A stretch of 64,000 bases of DNA from an uncultured Marvinbryantia sp. (lineage in GTDB: Bacteria > Bacillota > Clostridia > Lachnospirales > Lachnospiraceae), in NCBI RefSeq assembly GCF_905201705.1, contig NZ_CAJKOX010000013.1, forward strand, positions 1 through 64,000, in the 5' to 3' direction. The notes under the pieces are model-generated. The model saw nothing but the letters and a program-made list of their open reading frames with translations, made no database searches and had not been told where the DNA came from. The translations under genes and the position numbers were made by a program. This document shows, one piece after another, positions 28,608 through 36,185 of the stretch (within the stretch, counting starts at the first letter, position 1; each line of letters begins with the position of its first letter).

Positions 28608-29189
28608 TTATTTCTGTTTAAAAATCAGCTTCATGATCGGGTAAAATACCCAGAAGGAAATCGCACAGTTGATGATCATTGTGACGATATCCGCCAGCGT
28701 CGTGCCGGTGCCGCTTCCCATCCGTTCTATCAGGAACCGGTACAGCGGCGCTTTATAGACGCCCTGCAGAGCCGCCGCGCCGATGGTAATGATGACATAT
28801 GCCAATACGTACCACGCCGCTGCCTTCCAGACATTTCCCGTCGCCTTAAAGGTCACTTTTCTCTGTGTGACAAAATTAATTACCTGGGCAATCGCCATTG
28901 TCAGCTCCACCGCCGCAAAGTAGGCGAGACCGCCGCCTCCGCCCTCCGCGATGGACCCGGACGCATAGTCGAAGATGTAATAGGGCGTCCCGTTTACATT
29001 CTGCCCTACCTGCAGCACCTGGAAATTCACATCCACCATAGAGGTCATTCCGAATATCCATTTAAAAAACGGCATCAGGATAAGCTGCAGCACTGTCACG
29101 CCATTGCAGACGATGAAAAACATCAGAAACTGCGCGATGCCCGGATGCCGGCTGTCAAAAGACCGCCAGGCTGTTTTTACGCTCTCCAT
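28608..29189 (-). CDS. GtrA-like small integral membrane protein
   Basis: A 193-residue membrane protein with four likely segments (about 17-45, 85-105, 122-145, 165-188). The NFVTQRKVTFKA loop between the second and third segments resembles the NRxxTF loop of GtrA-family proteins, which are thought to flip polyprenyl-phosphate sugars. It lies between a GH43 and a GH3 gene on the same strand. Whether it moves a lipid-linked sugar here is inference; the GtrA assignment is moderate. Confidence 0.6.
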   Translation of the reverse strand: MESVKTAWRSFDSRHPGIAQFLMFFIVCNGVTVLQLILMPFFKWIFGMTSMVDVNFQVLQVGQNVNGTPYYIFDYASGSIAEGGGGGLAYFAAVELTMAIAQVINFVTQRKVTFKATGNVWKAAAWYVLAYVIITIGAAALQGVYKAPLYRFLIERMGSGTGTTLADIVTMIINCAISFWVFYPIMKLIFKQK

Positions 29190-29222
29190 AGTTCACCCCC
29201 TCTTTACCAATTCATGTTTTAC

Positions 29223-29277
29223 GGGTTCCAATGTCATGTTTTTTCACGCAAGCGTGAAACACATGACCTTTGAACCC
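29223..29277. repeat. Intercistronic palindromic element, copy B
   Basis: The outer stem GGGTTCCAATGTCATG/CATGACCTTTGAACCC encloses a perfect inner hairpin TTTCACGC-AA-GCGTGAAA. It begins 6 bases after the stop of the GH43 gene and has no T-tract. The arms share TCC-AA-TCATG and CATGACCTTT with copy A. Confidence 0.6.
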
Positions 29278-29283
29278 TGGGCA

Positions 29284-30729
29284 TCATATTAATTCCAGTT
29301 CCAGGAAATCCAGCGCGCCCTCGCCGCGGAAACGGAAATACAGGGCGCTCACGCCGTCCTCCGTCGCTGCGGTTTCGGAGAAGCGGTGCCAGTCGTTTGT
29401 GCGCACCAGAACCGGTATGCTGCAGATCAGCTTCTCAAATCCCTCGTCCGCGGCAACCTCCATGCAGCCTTCCGCGTTTCCACGCACATGAACCGCAATC
29501 TGCTCCAGACGCCACAGGGAAAAGTATTTAAATCCTGCCACGGCGCCGTCCCGCATATTTGCAATATACTGGCGCGCTGTTTTGTCGCCGTCCTTTTCAT
29601 CCTGCGTAAAATACGGATGAGCCTTCAGCCTTTTTGCCGGACTGCTCCCGTCGTATCTTCCGCAGCCTTCCGCCGACCACAGATTGCAGGCGATTCTTGC
29701 GCCATAGACGCCTCTTCCGCGCAGGGGAACACCGTTCAGGCCGCAGCTTGTCATCTCCGCCTGCGCAAAACCGCCGTCCGGAAGTCTCTGCAGACGCTCC
29801 GCGCATGCCTGCCTCGCATAGGAACTGCGGTTTGTCTGCCGGTGATAGAAAATATAAAATTCCTCTCCGATCCGCAGCATCCCGCCGTGCGTGTTACCGA
29901 GATAATTGCGCGCGCTGCGCTCATCCTCCCGCCCGTCCAGAAAGACATCCCCGTTGCTTACCAGCGTGCCCCCGAAGGCAAAGCCACCGGTCGGACGGTC
30001 GCTCACCGCATAACAGAGCTCATGATTATGCCTGGAAGAGTAGACGAAATAGTATTTTCCGTCATACTTCCGCATGGAGCTTGCCTCAAAAAACTCATGG
30101 TCTTTGAAGGATCCTTCCCCTTCCTTCGGAAAAAGCAGCGTCTCCGACACCTTAATCGTTACCATATCGCGCTCCAGCTCCAGCACGTACCCGCCCTCAA
30201 AACGCAGCTTCCTGCCGCCAGTCACAATAGATGGAACCGGGGTATAAAATCCCGAATAGAGATAGATTCTTCCGTCTTCATCCACGAAAACAGCCGGATC
30301 AAATGGAAAAGAATCCCCCTTCCTGCGTCCCCATATTGTGCCGTCGGCATAGTGGACATGCCCGTAATATGCGTATGGTCCCTGCGGCCTGTCACTTACT
30401 GCAACCCCCATGATTCCCATAAAATCAAAGGCATAATAAAGATAGTACCTGCCGTCCGGTCCCGCCGTCACATCCGGAGCAAACAGAAGGCGCAAACCCA
30501 GTCTGTTTTTCGGATCCTGATTCTTCCTGTAGATAACGCCCTCATACTGCCAGTCACTCAAATCCTCAACCGGAGCCGACCAGCAGACGTAATCATTCAT
30601 GCAGAACATCGGAGCTCCAAAGCGGTCATGCGAACCGTACACGTAAACGCGATCTCCGAAAACGTACGGCTCTCCGTCCGGTATGTATTCATATTCCGGA
30701 AGATATGGATTCACTGCCTGTCTTTTCAC
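29284..30729 (-). CDS. Glycoside hydrolase family 43 protein
   Basis: A 481-residue GH43 five-bladed propeller enzyme, commonly an arabinofuranosidase or xylosidase. The catalytic base is expected in YIPDGEPYVFGDRVYVYGSHD (first Asp), the pKa modulator in DPAVFVDEDG, and the catalytic acid in EASSMRKYDGKYYF. The C-terminal ~130 residues look like a CBM6-type domain. The GTG at 30729 is chosen because GGGAGGG lies 5 bases upstream; the longer frame reaches back into the kinase gene region. No signal peptide is seen, so a cytosolic enzyme is likely, unlike its GH3 neighbours. Confidence 0.88.
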   Translation of the reverse strand: MKRQAVNPYLPEYEYIPDGEPYVFGDRVYVYGSHDRFGAPMFCMNDYVCWSAPVEDLSDWQYEGVIYRKNQDPKNRLGLRLLFAPDVTAGPDGRYYLYYAFDFMGIMGVAVSDRPQGPYAYYGHVHYADGTIWGRRKGDSFPFDPAVFVDEDGRIYLYSGFYTPVPSIVTGGRKLRFEGGYVLELERDMVTIKVSETLLFPKEGEGSFKDHEFFEASSMRKYDGKYYFVYSSRHNHELCYAVSDRPTGGFAFGGTLVSNGDVFLDGREDERSARNYLGNTHGGMLRIGEEFYIFYHRQTNRSSYARQACAERLQRLPDGGFAQAEMTSCGLNGVPLRGRGVYGARIACNLWSAEGCGRYDGSSPAKRLKAHPYFTQDEKDGDKTARQYIANMRDGAVAGFKYFSLWRLEQIAVHVRGNAEGCMEVAADEGFEKLICSIPVLVRTNDWHRFSETAATEDGVSALYFRFRGEGALDFLELELI

Positions 30730-30763
30730 ATTATCCCTCCCTTCTTTTTTGGTTTCTGGGAGT

Positions 30764-30792
30764 ATCTTACCATACATTTTCCGACGTGAACC
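30764..30792 (-). promoter_or_regulatory. Possible promoter of the GH43/GH3 cluster
   Basis: An extended -10 TATGG-TAAGAT (TAAGAT at 30769-30764) lies about 35 bases before the GH43 GTG. The -35 position (30792-30787, GGTTCA) is poor, so activation would be needed. Confidence 0.4.
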
Positions 30793-30814
30793 GCGCGTTG
30801 CATAATCGGTATTT

Positions 30815-32146
30815 TTATTTCCCAAGCGGCAGCATCACCTTTAAAATAAACCACTGTTCCTCCACCGCCGCCATCATGGACCCGCCATATTTCTGCGCCA
30901 GATAACGGATACTTTTCAGCCCGAAGCCATGCTCGTCGCGGCTTCCCTTTGTCGTTACCGGAAGTCCGTTGGCAAACCGCAGGCTCTCCTCCAGATAATT
31001 TTCCACGCGGATCAGCACAAACTGGTTCATTTCCGATACAGAAAGGTGGATCAGACGTTTTTCCTCCGGCTCAATAAACAGCTCGCACTCGATCGCATTA
31101 TCCAGCGCATTGCCAAAAATCGTGCAGAGATCCATCACAGAAATTCCCTCCAGCAGCCTCCCGTCTGCCACGCAGGTCAGCGTAATTTTATGCTGCGCGC
31201 AATACATGCCCTTTCCGGTAAGAATCGTGTCCAACACACCATTTCCGGTCTTATACTGCATCTCATAATCCCGGATCTCACGCTCCAGCTCATCCAGATA
31301 CGCGTTCTTTTTCTCCTGATTCTCTTCGCTGCGCAAAACTGCTATCTGATGCTTCAGATCATGATATTTCCGGTTGATCATATCAATGTTCTCGCGCGAC
31401 TGCTTATACTGTGCATACTGTGTCTTTAAAACCGTATACACAGATTCCAGTTCAAGCTGTACGTGATGCTCGCTGCACTGACGCTGATAGGCAAGAAAGA
31501 TCGCAAAACCTCCCACGCCGGTCATAGTGCGGATATGAAACGCCTCCTTCGCAAGAGAGGTGCTGAACGGCGTGTCCGAAAAAATATAGCTTAAATTGCT
31601 CAGCGCAAAGGTAATCGCGGCGATCAGAACAGAGGTGAGCATTTCCCGCATTGTAATCTCCGTCCACTGATGACTCCTTGCGCTCTGAAACCAGTAAACG
31701 CCCGCAAAAAGAGCGCCGTACACTGCCAGCATGAAAAACACGGACGCCGTATTTCCTGCAAAGACTCCGCCCTCCGCCGCAAAAAAGTAATAGAGCTGCC
31801 ATTCCAGCGCCGCCGCCACCTCCGCAAGCATAAACGAGAACGCCAGCCAGTAACCCGCCGCCGTCCGCCCCATGTCGCAGCAGCCTGTGATCATGCTATA
31901 CATCACAAAAGTCGCAGCAAGCATTCCCGGGATCCAGAATATCACGTTAATCACGCCAAGCGCATGCTGCAGAAGTAAAAGTAACGCCAGCGCGCCCAGG
32001 CAGATTGCCGCTTCCCTTTTTTCCGGACGCAGCGGCAGATGATGCTCCCGGCGGTACAGGCAGATGCAGACCACGCAGGACAGCCACTCTGCAATCGCTG
32101 TATAGGCTTTTGGGATATCCGGCACCATACCGATCACGCCGTTCAT
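30815..32146 (-). CDS. GHKL-family sensor histidine kinase (AgrC-like)
   Basis: A 443-residue membrane sensor with about six N-terminal hydrophobic segments (to about residue 225). The phospho-acceptor box is NRKYHDLKHQI, and the GHKL ATPase domain carries FGNALDNAIE and HGFGLKSIRYLAQKYGG. Its ATG overlaps the TGA of the upstream LytTR regulator (ATGA). Kinases of this type often sense peptides, but no peptide gene is nearby. Its 3' neighbours are the GH43/GH3 genes, a plausible target. Confidence 0.9.
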   Translation of the reverse strand: MNGVIGMVPDIPKAYTAIAEWLSCVVCICLYRREHHLPLRPEKREAAICLGALALLLLLQHALGVINVIFWIPGMLAATFVMYSMITGCCDMGRTAAGYWLAFSFMLAEVAAALEWQLYYFFAAEGGVFAGNTASVFFMLAVYGALFAGVYWFQSARSHQWTEITMREMLTSVLIAAITFALSNLSYIFSDTPFSTSLAKEAFHIRTMTGVGGFAIFLAYQRQCSEHHVQLELESVYTVLKTQYAQYKQSRENIDMINRKYHDLKHQIAVLRSEENQEKKNAYLDELEREIRDYEMQYKTGNGVLDTILTGKGMYCAQHKITLTCVADGRLLEGISVMDLCTIFGNALDNAIECELFIEPEEKRLIHLSVSEMNQFVLIRVENYLEESLRFANGLPVTTKGSRDEHGFGLKSIRYLAQKYGGSMMAAVEEQWFILKVMLPLGK

Positions 32147-32856
32147 TTCATCGCCTCCCCCATATACGCCACCAGCGCCTTTTTCAGGTCGCTCTTTTTC
32201 GCCCGGCTGACCGGAATGTTCTTATCGCCAAGCAGGACGTCGTCCTTTTCAATTCCGGTGACAAAACGCAGATTTATTAAGTAACATTTGTTGCAGCGAA
32301 AAAAATTAGCACTGCCAAGCTCCTTTTCCAGCTTTCCGATACTGGCAGTCGTCGATTCATACTGCGCGTCCTTTGTGTGGTAGGTAAGGCGGTGCCCCTG
32401 GCTCTCCACCCAGTAAAGCTGAGACGCCGGGATTTTATAAACGCCGTTCTTTGTGTTTACCGCCACATAATGCTCCTCCCGCTTTTTCATCCGTCCCATT
32501 GCACGCCTGATCCTCTGGCTGAACGCAAAGTACGAAATCGGCTTCAGCACATAATCAAGGGCATCCACCGCATAGCCGCGGATCGCGTACTGCGCCATAT
32601 TCGTGATAAAAATAATGATCACCCGCGAATCCTGCTTCCGGATCTGCTCAGCCGCCGCCATGCCGTCCATAAAACGCATCTCAATATCCATCAGGATCAG
32701 ATCAAACTGCCCGCGGTAATTTTCGACGATCTCATCCCCGTCAGAGTAAGCTGTCACCTGAAGCGGCTCCCGGTATTCCTCCTCGTATTTTTTCAAATAC
32801 TCCCGCAGCCGTTTGGTGTAGCCAGGATCATCCTCCACAATCGCAACTGAAACCAT
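32143..32856 (-). CDS. LytTR-family response regulator
   Basis: A 237-residue regulator with a receiver domain (phospho-acceptor Asp in LILMDIEMRFMDG) and a C-terminal LytTR DNA-binding domain (about 130-230, with YWVESQGHRLTYH and NFFRCNKCYLINL). The ATG at 32856 has GGAGGG 7 bases upstream and is preferred to the one two codons earlier. A pair of LytTR-like direct repeats lies about 65-95 bases upstream at 32921-32951, suggesting autoregulation. Confidence 0.92.
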   Translation of the reverse strand: MVSVAIVEDDPGYTKRLREYLKKYEEEYREPLQVTAYSDGDEIVENYRGQFDLILMDIEMRFMDGMAAAEQIRKQDSRVIIIFITNMAQYAIRGYAVDALDYVLKPISYFAFSQRIRRAMGRMKKREEHYVAVNTKNGVYKIPASQLYWVESQGHRLTYHTKDAQYESTTASIGKLEKELGSANFFRCNKCYLINLRFVTGIEKDDVLLGDKNIPVSRAKKSDLKKALVAYMGEAMK

Positions 32857-32920
32857 AAGCATTCCCTCCGTTTCTTTTTATCTGGATTGTATCTGCCTCA
32901 CACGTCTCCCGCAAGGTTCT

Positions 32921-32951
32921 CAGCTTAATCCGCAGTTTTCACAGCTTAATC
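32921..32951. promoter_or_regulatory. LytTR-type direct-repeat binding site
   Basis: CAGCTTAATC occurs at 32921-32930 and again at 32942-32951, a 21-base period. LytTR regulators bind two imperfect direct repeats about two helical turns apart; the AgrA repeat ACAGTTAAG is similar. It is upstream of the LytTR gene at 32856. Confidence 0.6.
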
Positions 32952-32956
32952 GGCAC

Positions 32957-32982
32957 AAAAAAGAACCCCGCTTTGAGGTTCT
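32957..32982 (-). terminator. Terminator of the second LytTR/GHKL operon
   Basis: Minus strand AGAACC/GGTTCT stem followed by TTTTTTG, about 40 bases after the stop of the 33023 kinase gene. Confidence 0.75.
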
Positions 32983-33022
32983 CTCCTGATTTTATGAAAT
33001 TTGTATCCATTTGTTTCCCGGC

Positions 33023-34312
33023 TCATGAAGCAGTCCTCTGAACAGGAATCATAATATCCGTCAGAAAGATATCCGCCTCCGTCTGCATCTGCATATCCCC
33101 GCCATATTTTTCCGCAAGATAACGGATACTCTGCGTGCCATACCCATGATTCTGCCTGTCCTGCTTCGTCGTTTTTGGAATGCCGTCCTCAAAAATAACC
33201 GTATCCTGGTAATAATTTTCCATATGGATAAAGCCCAGCCCGTTCTTTTCCGTGACGGTCATGGAAATGATCCGTTTATCCGGTTCGGCAAGCTTCCCCG
33301 CCGCCTCGATTCCGTTATCCAGAAGATTGCCAAACAGCGTGTAGATATCCTGCTCTTTCATAAACGACAGTATTTTTCCATCCGCAATGCAGGTAAACTC
33401 GATATTATTGCTTTGACACAGCAGATTTTTATTTGCAAGCACCACATCCAGCGTGCTGTTTCCTGTGTGAAAACCGGATTCGTATACATCCACTGCCGCA
33501 CTGATCTCCTGCAGTTCTTCCCGGCTCACCAGTTCTGTCAGTCCTTCCAGATAATATTTTAAGTCGTGACACTTCCGATTGATTACTTCCGTAACAGCCC
33601 TTTCCCGCTGATATTTTTCCTGTTCCTTATCAAGGAGCTGCCTTATCATCATTTGTTCCCTCCGGGCAGCGCTCTCACGGAATCTGCTCACACTTACGAT
33701 CAGCGCAAGCACCGATATCATGATCGACATCAAATGCGTACAGATTATTAACGTCTCATTACCTGTTTCAAAATAAATGTCCACCATCTTCAGGCTGAGG
33801 ACAATGTCTGCCAAAATCACGAAAAAAGCAAGGATGACCAACACACTGTCTTTCCCCTGCATATCTTCATCATTATAAGTTCTTCCCCGCAATGCAAGAA
33901 AATAGCCTGCCAGAAATACCACTGCGATCGTAGCATATAGTATGATTTTCTGCTGCCATCCATCGGGAATGCCCAGAAGCAGACAGATAATGCTGTGGCT
34001 GCGCTGCGCAATGTGTTCCAGACAGTAAGCCGCTGTCACACAATACAAGGCAGTAAGCGGGCGGCACTCAAACAGCAGAAGTGTCCATACAAAGGTAATG
34101 GCAAATGCCACCAGATACCCCGGCCACCCTCTGACAGTCCTTGCAAAAAATATTGTGCTCCAGCTAAACATCACTAATGTATACAACAATATCTTTAACC
34201 ATAACATTGGCCTTTTTTTCAGATTATGGCCGGCACTCATCACTCCGATGCACATGCTGAGAAAGAAACCCAAGTCATCCCTAATAAAAGAAGCGATCCA
34301 ATCTTCAAGCAT
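33023..34312 (-). CDS. GHKL-family sensor histidine kinase
   Basis: A 429-residue membrane kinase paralogous to the one at 30815, with about six hydrophobic segments to residue 210. The phospho-acceptor box is NRKCHDLKYYLEGL, and the ATPase domain contains FGNLLDNGIEAA and HGYGTQSIRYLAEKYGG. Its start overlaps the 3' end of its LytTR partner by 8 bases. The ligand is unknown. Confidence 0.9.
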   Translation of the reverse strand: MLEDWIASFIRDDLGFFLSMCIGVMSAGHNLKKRPMLWLKILLYTLVMFSWSTIFFARTVRGWPGYLVAFAITFVWTLLLFECRPLTALYCVTAAYCLEHIAQRSHSIICLLLGIPDGWQQKIILYATIAVVFLAGYFLALRGRTYNDEDMQGKDSVLVILAFFVILADIVLSLKMVDIYFETGNETLIICTHLMSIMISVLALIVSVSRFRESAARREQMMIRQLLDKEQEKYQRERAVTEVINRKCHDLKYYLEGLTELVSREELQEISAAVDVYESGFHTGNSTLDVVLANKNLLCQSNNIEFTCIADGKILSFMKEQDIYTLFGNLLDNGIEAAGKLAEPDKRIISMTVTEKNGLGFIHMENYYQDTVIFEDGIPKTTKQDRQNHGYGTQSIRYLAEKYGGDMQMQTEADIFLTDIMIPVQRTAS

Positions 34313-35030
34313 TATTTTTTCCCGATAATCTTCCTATATAATAGCTATGGCACGCCTCCAGAAATTCCTGCTTGCGCAGCCTGCTGATAGGAAGTTCCTT
34401 TCCATCAATCATCACATATTGCCTGTCCACGCGCTCGATATGCCGGAAATTCACAATGTAAGAGCTTCCCAGGCGAAAAAACTCCTTTTCCGGCAGCAGA
34501 TTTTCCACCTGTTTCAGCACGCCGTAGGTCTCATAATCGCCGTTTTCCGTGTGGTAGATAATATGATGTTTGTAAATTTCAATGTATTTGATGGAGGATG
34601 CCGAAATCCGGATGGAATACTCTTTCAGTTCCAGCATCACTTCATCCTCCCTCAGCTTTGCGCACTGCCGGATCGCCCGCTTCATTTTCAGCGCAAACGC
34701 CGGGTAGCGGATCGGCTTCACCATATAATCCAGGGCGTCCACCTCATATCCGTTTACCGCATACTGCATCAGATGCGTGATGAAAATCAGAACCACAAGC
34801 GGATCTTTTTCCCGCAGCTTTTTTGCAGCCTCCATACCGTTGCCGTCCGGCAGCTCGATATCCAAAAACACAATGTCATACTGGAAATGATAATTTTCCA
34901 GAAACGGCTCAAGCTCCGTAAACCACACAGGTCTGACCGATTCCTCATTCTCCGCGGAAAAACGCTCCAGAAACTCCGAGAGCCGCTTCGCGCTTGTCTT
35001 TGAATCCTCCACTATCGCTATACTCAACAT
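34305..35030 (-). CDS. LytTR-family response regulator
   Basis: A 241-residue regulator with the receiver Asp in DIVFLDIELPDGNG and a C-terminal LytTR domain (IKYIEIYKHHIIYH; FFRLGSSYIVNFRHI). The ATG at 35030 is preferred; the frame extends to a TTG at 35051 with no better ribosome site. It is the first gene of the operon with the kinase at 34312, read from the promoter at 35099-35127. No clear pair of LytTR repeats was found upstream of it. Confidence 0.9.
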   Translation of the reverse strand: MLSIAIVEDSKTSAKRLSEFLERFSAENEESVRPVWFTELEPFLENYHFQYDIVFLDIELPDGNGMEAAKKLREKDPLVVLIFITHLMQYAVNGYEVDALDYMVKPIRYPAFALKMKRAIRQCAKLREDEVMLELKEYSIRISASSIKYIEIYKHHIIYHTENGDYETYGVLKQVENLLPEKEFFRLGSSYIVNFRHIERVDRQYVMIDGKELPISRLRKQEFLEACHSYYIGRLSGKNNA

Positions 35031-35098
35031 TTTCCTACACAACCGCCCCAATGATCATTTTATCCCAAACAACGATTTCGTGAACGTCAATCTCCTTT

Positions 35099-35127
35099 AT
35101 CTTAGCATGAATCAACGGGTTAGGCAA
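35099..35127 (-). promoter_or_regulatory. Promoter of the second LytTR/GHKL operon
   Basis: Minus strand TTGCCT (35127-35122), a 17-base spacer ending TGC, and TAAGAT (35104-35099), near-identical in layout to the promoter at 18768. Confidence 0.7.
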
Positions 35128-35241
35128 GCTGACGCAATTCCTTTTCTTCAACAGCCCTTTCCAGAGATATGGATATATTGGACATTCATTCAGAAGAATC
35201 GTCCATGTTTCCCTCCTGTTCTCATAAGGCTCTCCTCATTG

Positions 35242-35269
35242 TTGACAAACTCCTATATTCTGTTAAAAT
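35242..35269 (+). promoter_or_regulatory. Promoter of the PlsY-like gene region
   Basis: A perfect TTGACA (35242-35247), a 16-base spacer and TAAAAT (35264-35269). It reads towards the small ORF and the PlsY-like gene. The interval 35031-35361 holds this promoter, the divergent one at 35099 and the dyad at 35338, and no other gene. Confidence 0.65.
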
Positions 35270-35337
35270 AATGTGAAACAACTGTATCAAATAAAAGCTT
35301 ATCCAACAAGATATGGACATGAAATAAAAAAGTTTAT

Positions 35338-35363
35338 ATTGTATCAGAATATGGGGATACAAT
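35338..35363. promoter_or_regulatory. Dyad overlapping the start of the small ORF, candidate operator
   Basis: ATTGTATC (35338-35345) and GATACAAT (35356-35363) form a perfect 8-bp inverted repeat with a 10-base centre. Another TGTATCA half-site lies at about 35283. A repressor site or a leader hairpin hiding the ribosome site are both possible. Confidence 0.4.
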
Positions 35364-35543
35364 GGATTTGAATGAGACAGACTACTACATTTATAAGAAT
35401 ATATACAAAAGCTTTAAGTATTCTGGGGAATGTGGAAAAAAGAAGATGTGGGGAGTATTGCGGGGATGTTCTGTACAATGTGCGGCATTTCCTACATGGA
35501 ATGGAAAAATATCAATATTTATGAATTAAGAGGTATTTTATGA
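35362..35543 (+). pseudogene. Small AT-rich ORF, probably frameshifted, upstream of the PlsY-like gene
   Basis: From the ATG at 35362 (GGGGA 4 bases upstream) the frame is open for 55 codons to TAA at 35527-35529. In the next frame an open stretch from 35430 (MWKKEDVGSIAGM...) ends in TGA at 35541-35543, overlapping the ATG of the PlsY-like gene as ATGA, as operon partners often do. Both frames pass through a run of six A (35436-35441). Loss or gain of one A there would give one protein of about 60 residues. I do not recognise a family. Confidence 0.35.
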
Positions 35544-36133
35544 AAATTATAATACTATCCTTAGTAATTGGATATCTATTTGGCAGCTTTTTAACCGCAG
35601 AAGCAGTATCTTATAAATATCTTGGAAAAAGCATACAGTCCGTCGGAACCGGCAATCCGGGAATGGCGAATGTAATGTCACAGATTGGGAAAAAACAAGG
35701 ATTTCTCGTCCTTATCGGGGATATTTTAAAAATACTTATCGCGATGATTCTCGTGTGGATAATCACAGGGCAAACAAATACGGACCAGATTATTCTATAT
35801 ACTGGATTTGGTGGGATTCTCGGACATAATTACCCTTTTTGGCGGAAATTTCACGGCGGAAAGGGCGTAACTGTTACATGTACCTGGCTGATTATATGGA
35901 TGCCATTATGGGGAACTCTGTGCTGTCTGGCCGGCGGTATCATTACATTATTAACGGGATACCTGCCTCTTGGAGCTATTCTGATTCCTCTGATTGCTAT
36001 ACCATTTGCTTTTTGGCAAAAAGGTACTATTGGCGGATGTATTTTAATTCTGGCTTCTCTCATTATGCTCACAAAACACTATCACGGACTAATACGAATC
36101 ATCCGGGGAAAAGAAACTAAGAAATTCCGATGA
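35540..36133 (+). CDS. PlsY-like glycerol-3-phosphate acyltransferase family membrane protein
   Basis: A 197-residue membrane protein of the PlsY family, which transfers acyl groups from acyl-phosphate to glycerol-3-phosphate. The conserved blocks are GSFLTAE (residues 15-21, normally GSIPTAY), GTGNPGMANV (36-45), GHNYPFW (95-101) and HGGKG (105-109). The missing Pro in the first block and the overall divergence suggest a paralogue rather than the housekeeping enzyme. Base composition is clearly more AT-rich than the flanking genes, which hints at a separate origin. Confidence 0.75.
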   Translation: MKIIILSLVIGYLFGSFLTAEAVSYKYLGKSIQSVGTGNPGMANVMSQIGKKQGFLVLIGDILKILIAMILVWIITGQTNTDQIILYTGFGGILGHNYPFWRKFHGGKGVTVTCTWLIIWMPLWGTLCCLAGGIITLLTGYLPLGAILIPLIAIPFAFWQKGTIGGCILILASLIMLTKHYHGLIRIIRGKETKKFR

Positions 36134-36185
36134 AATAAGGTATGTTCTGTACTTTCCCCCGTCATTTTAAACAAACCTCCCGCTC

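Noticed and set aside
29386..30789. 467-codon plus-strand frame opposite the GH43 gene
   Set aside because: GH43 catalytic motifs are on the minus strand; the plus frame has no recognisable domain or suitable ribosome site.
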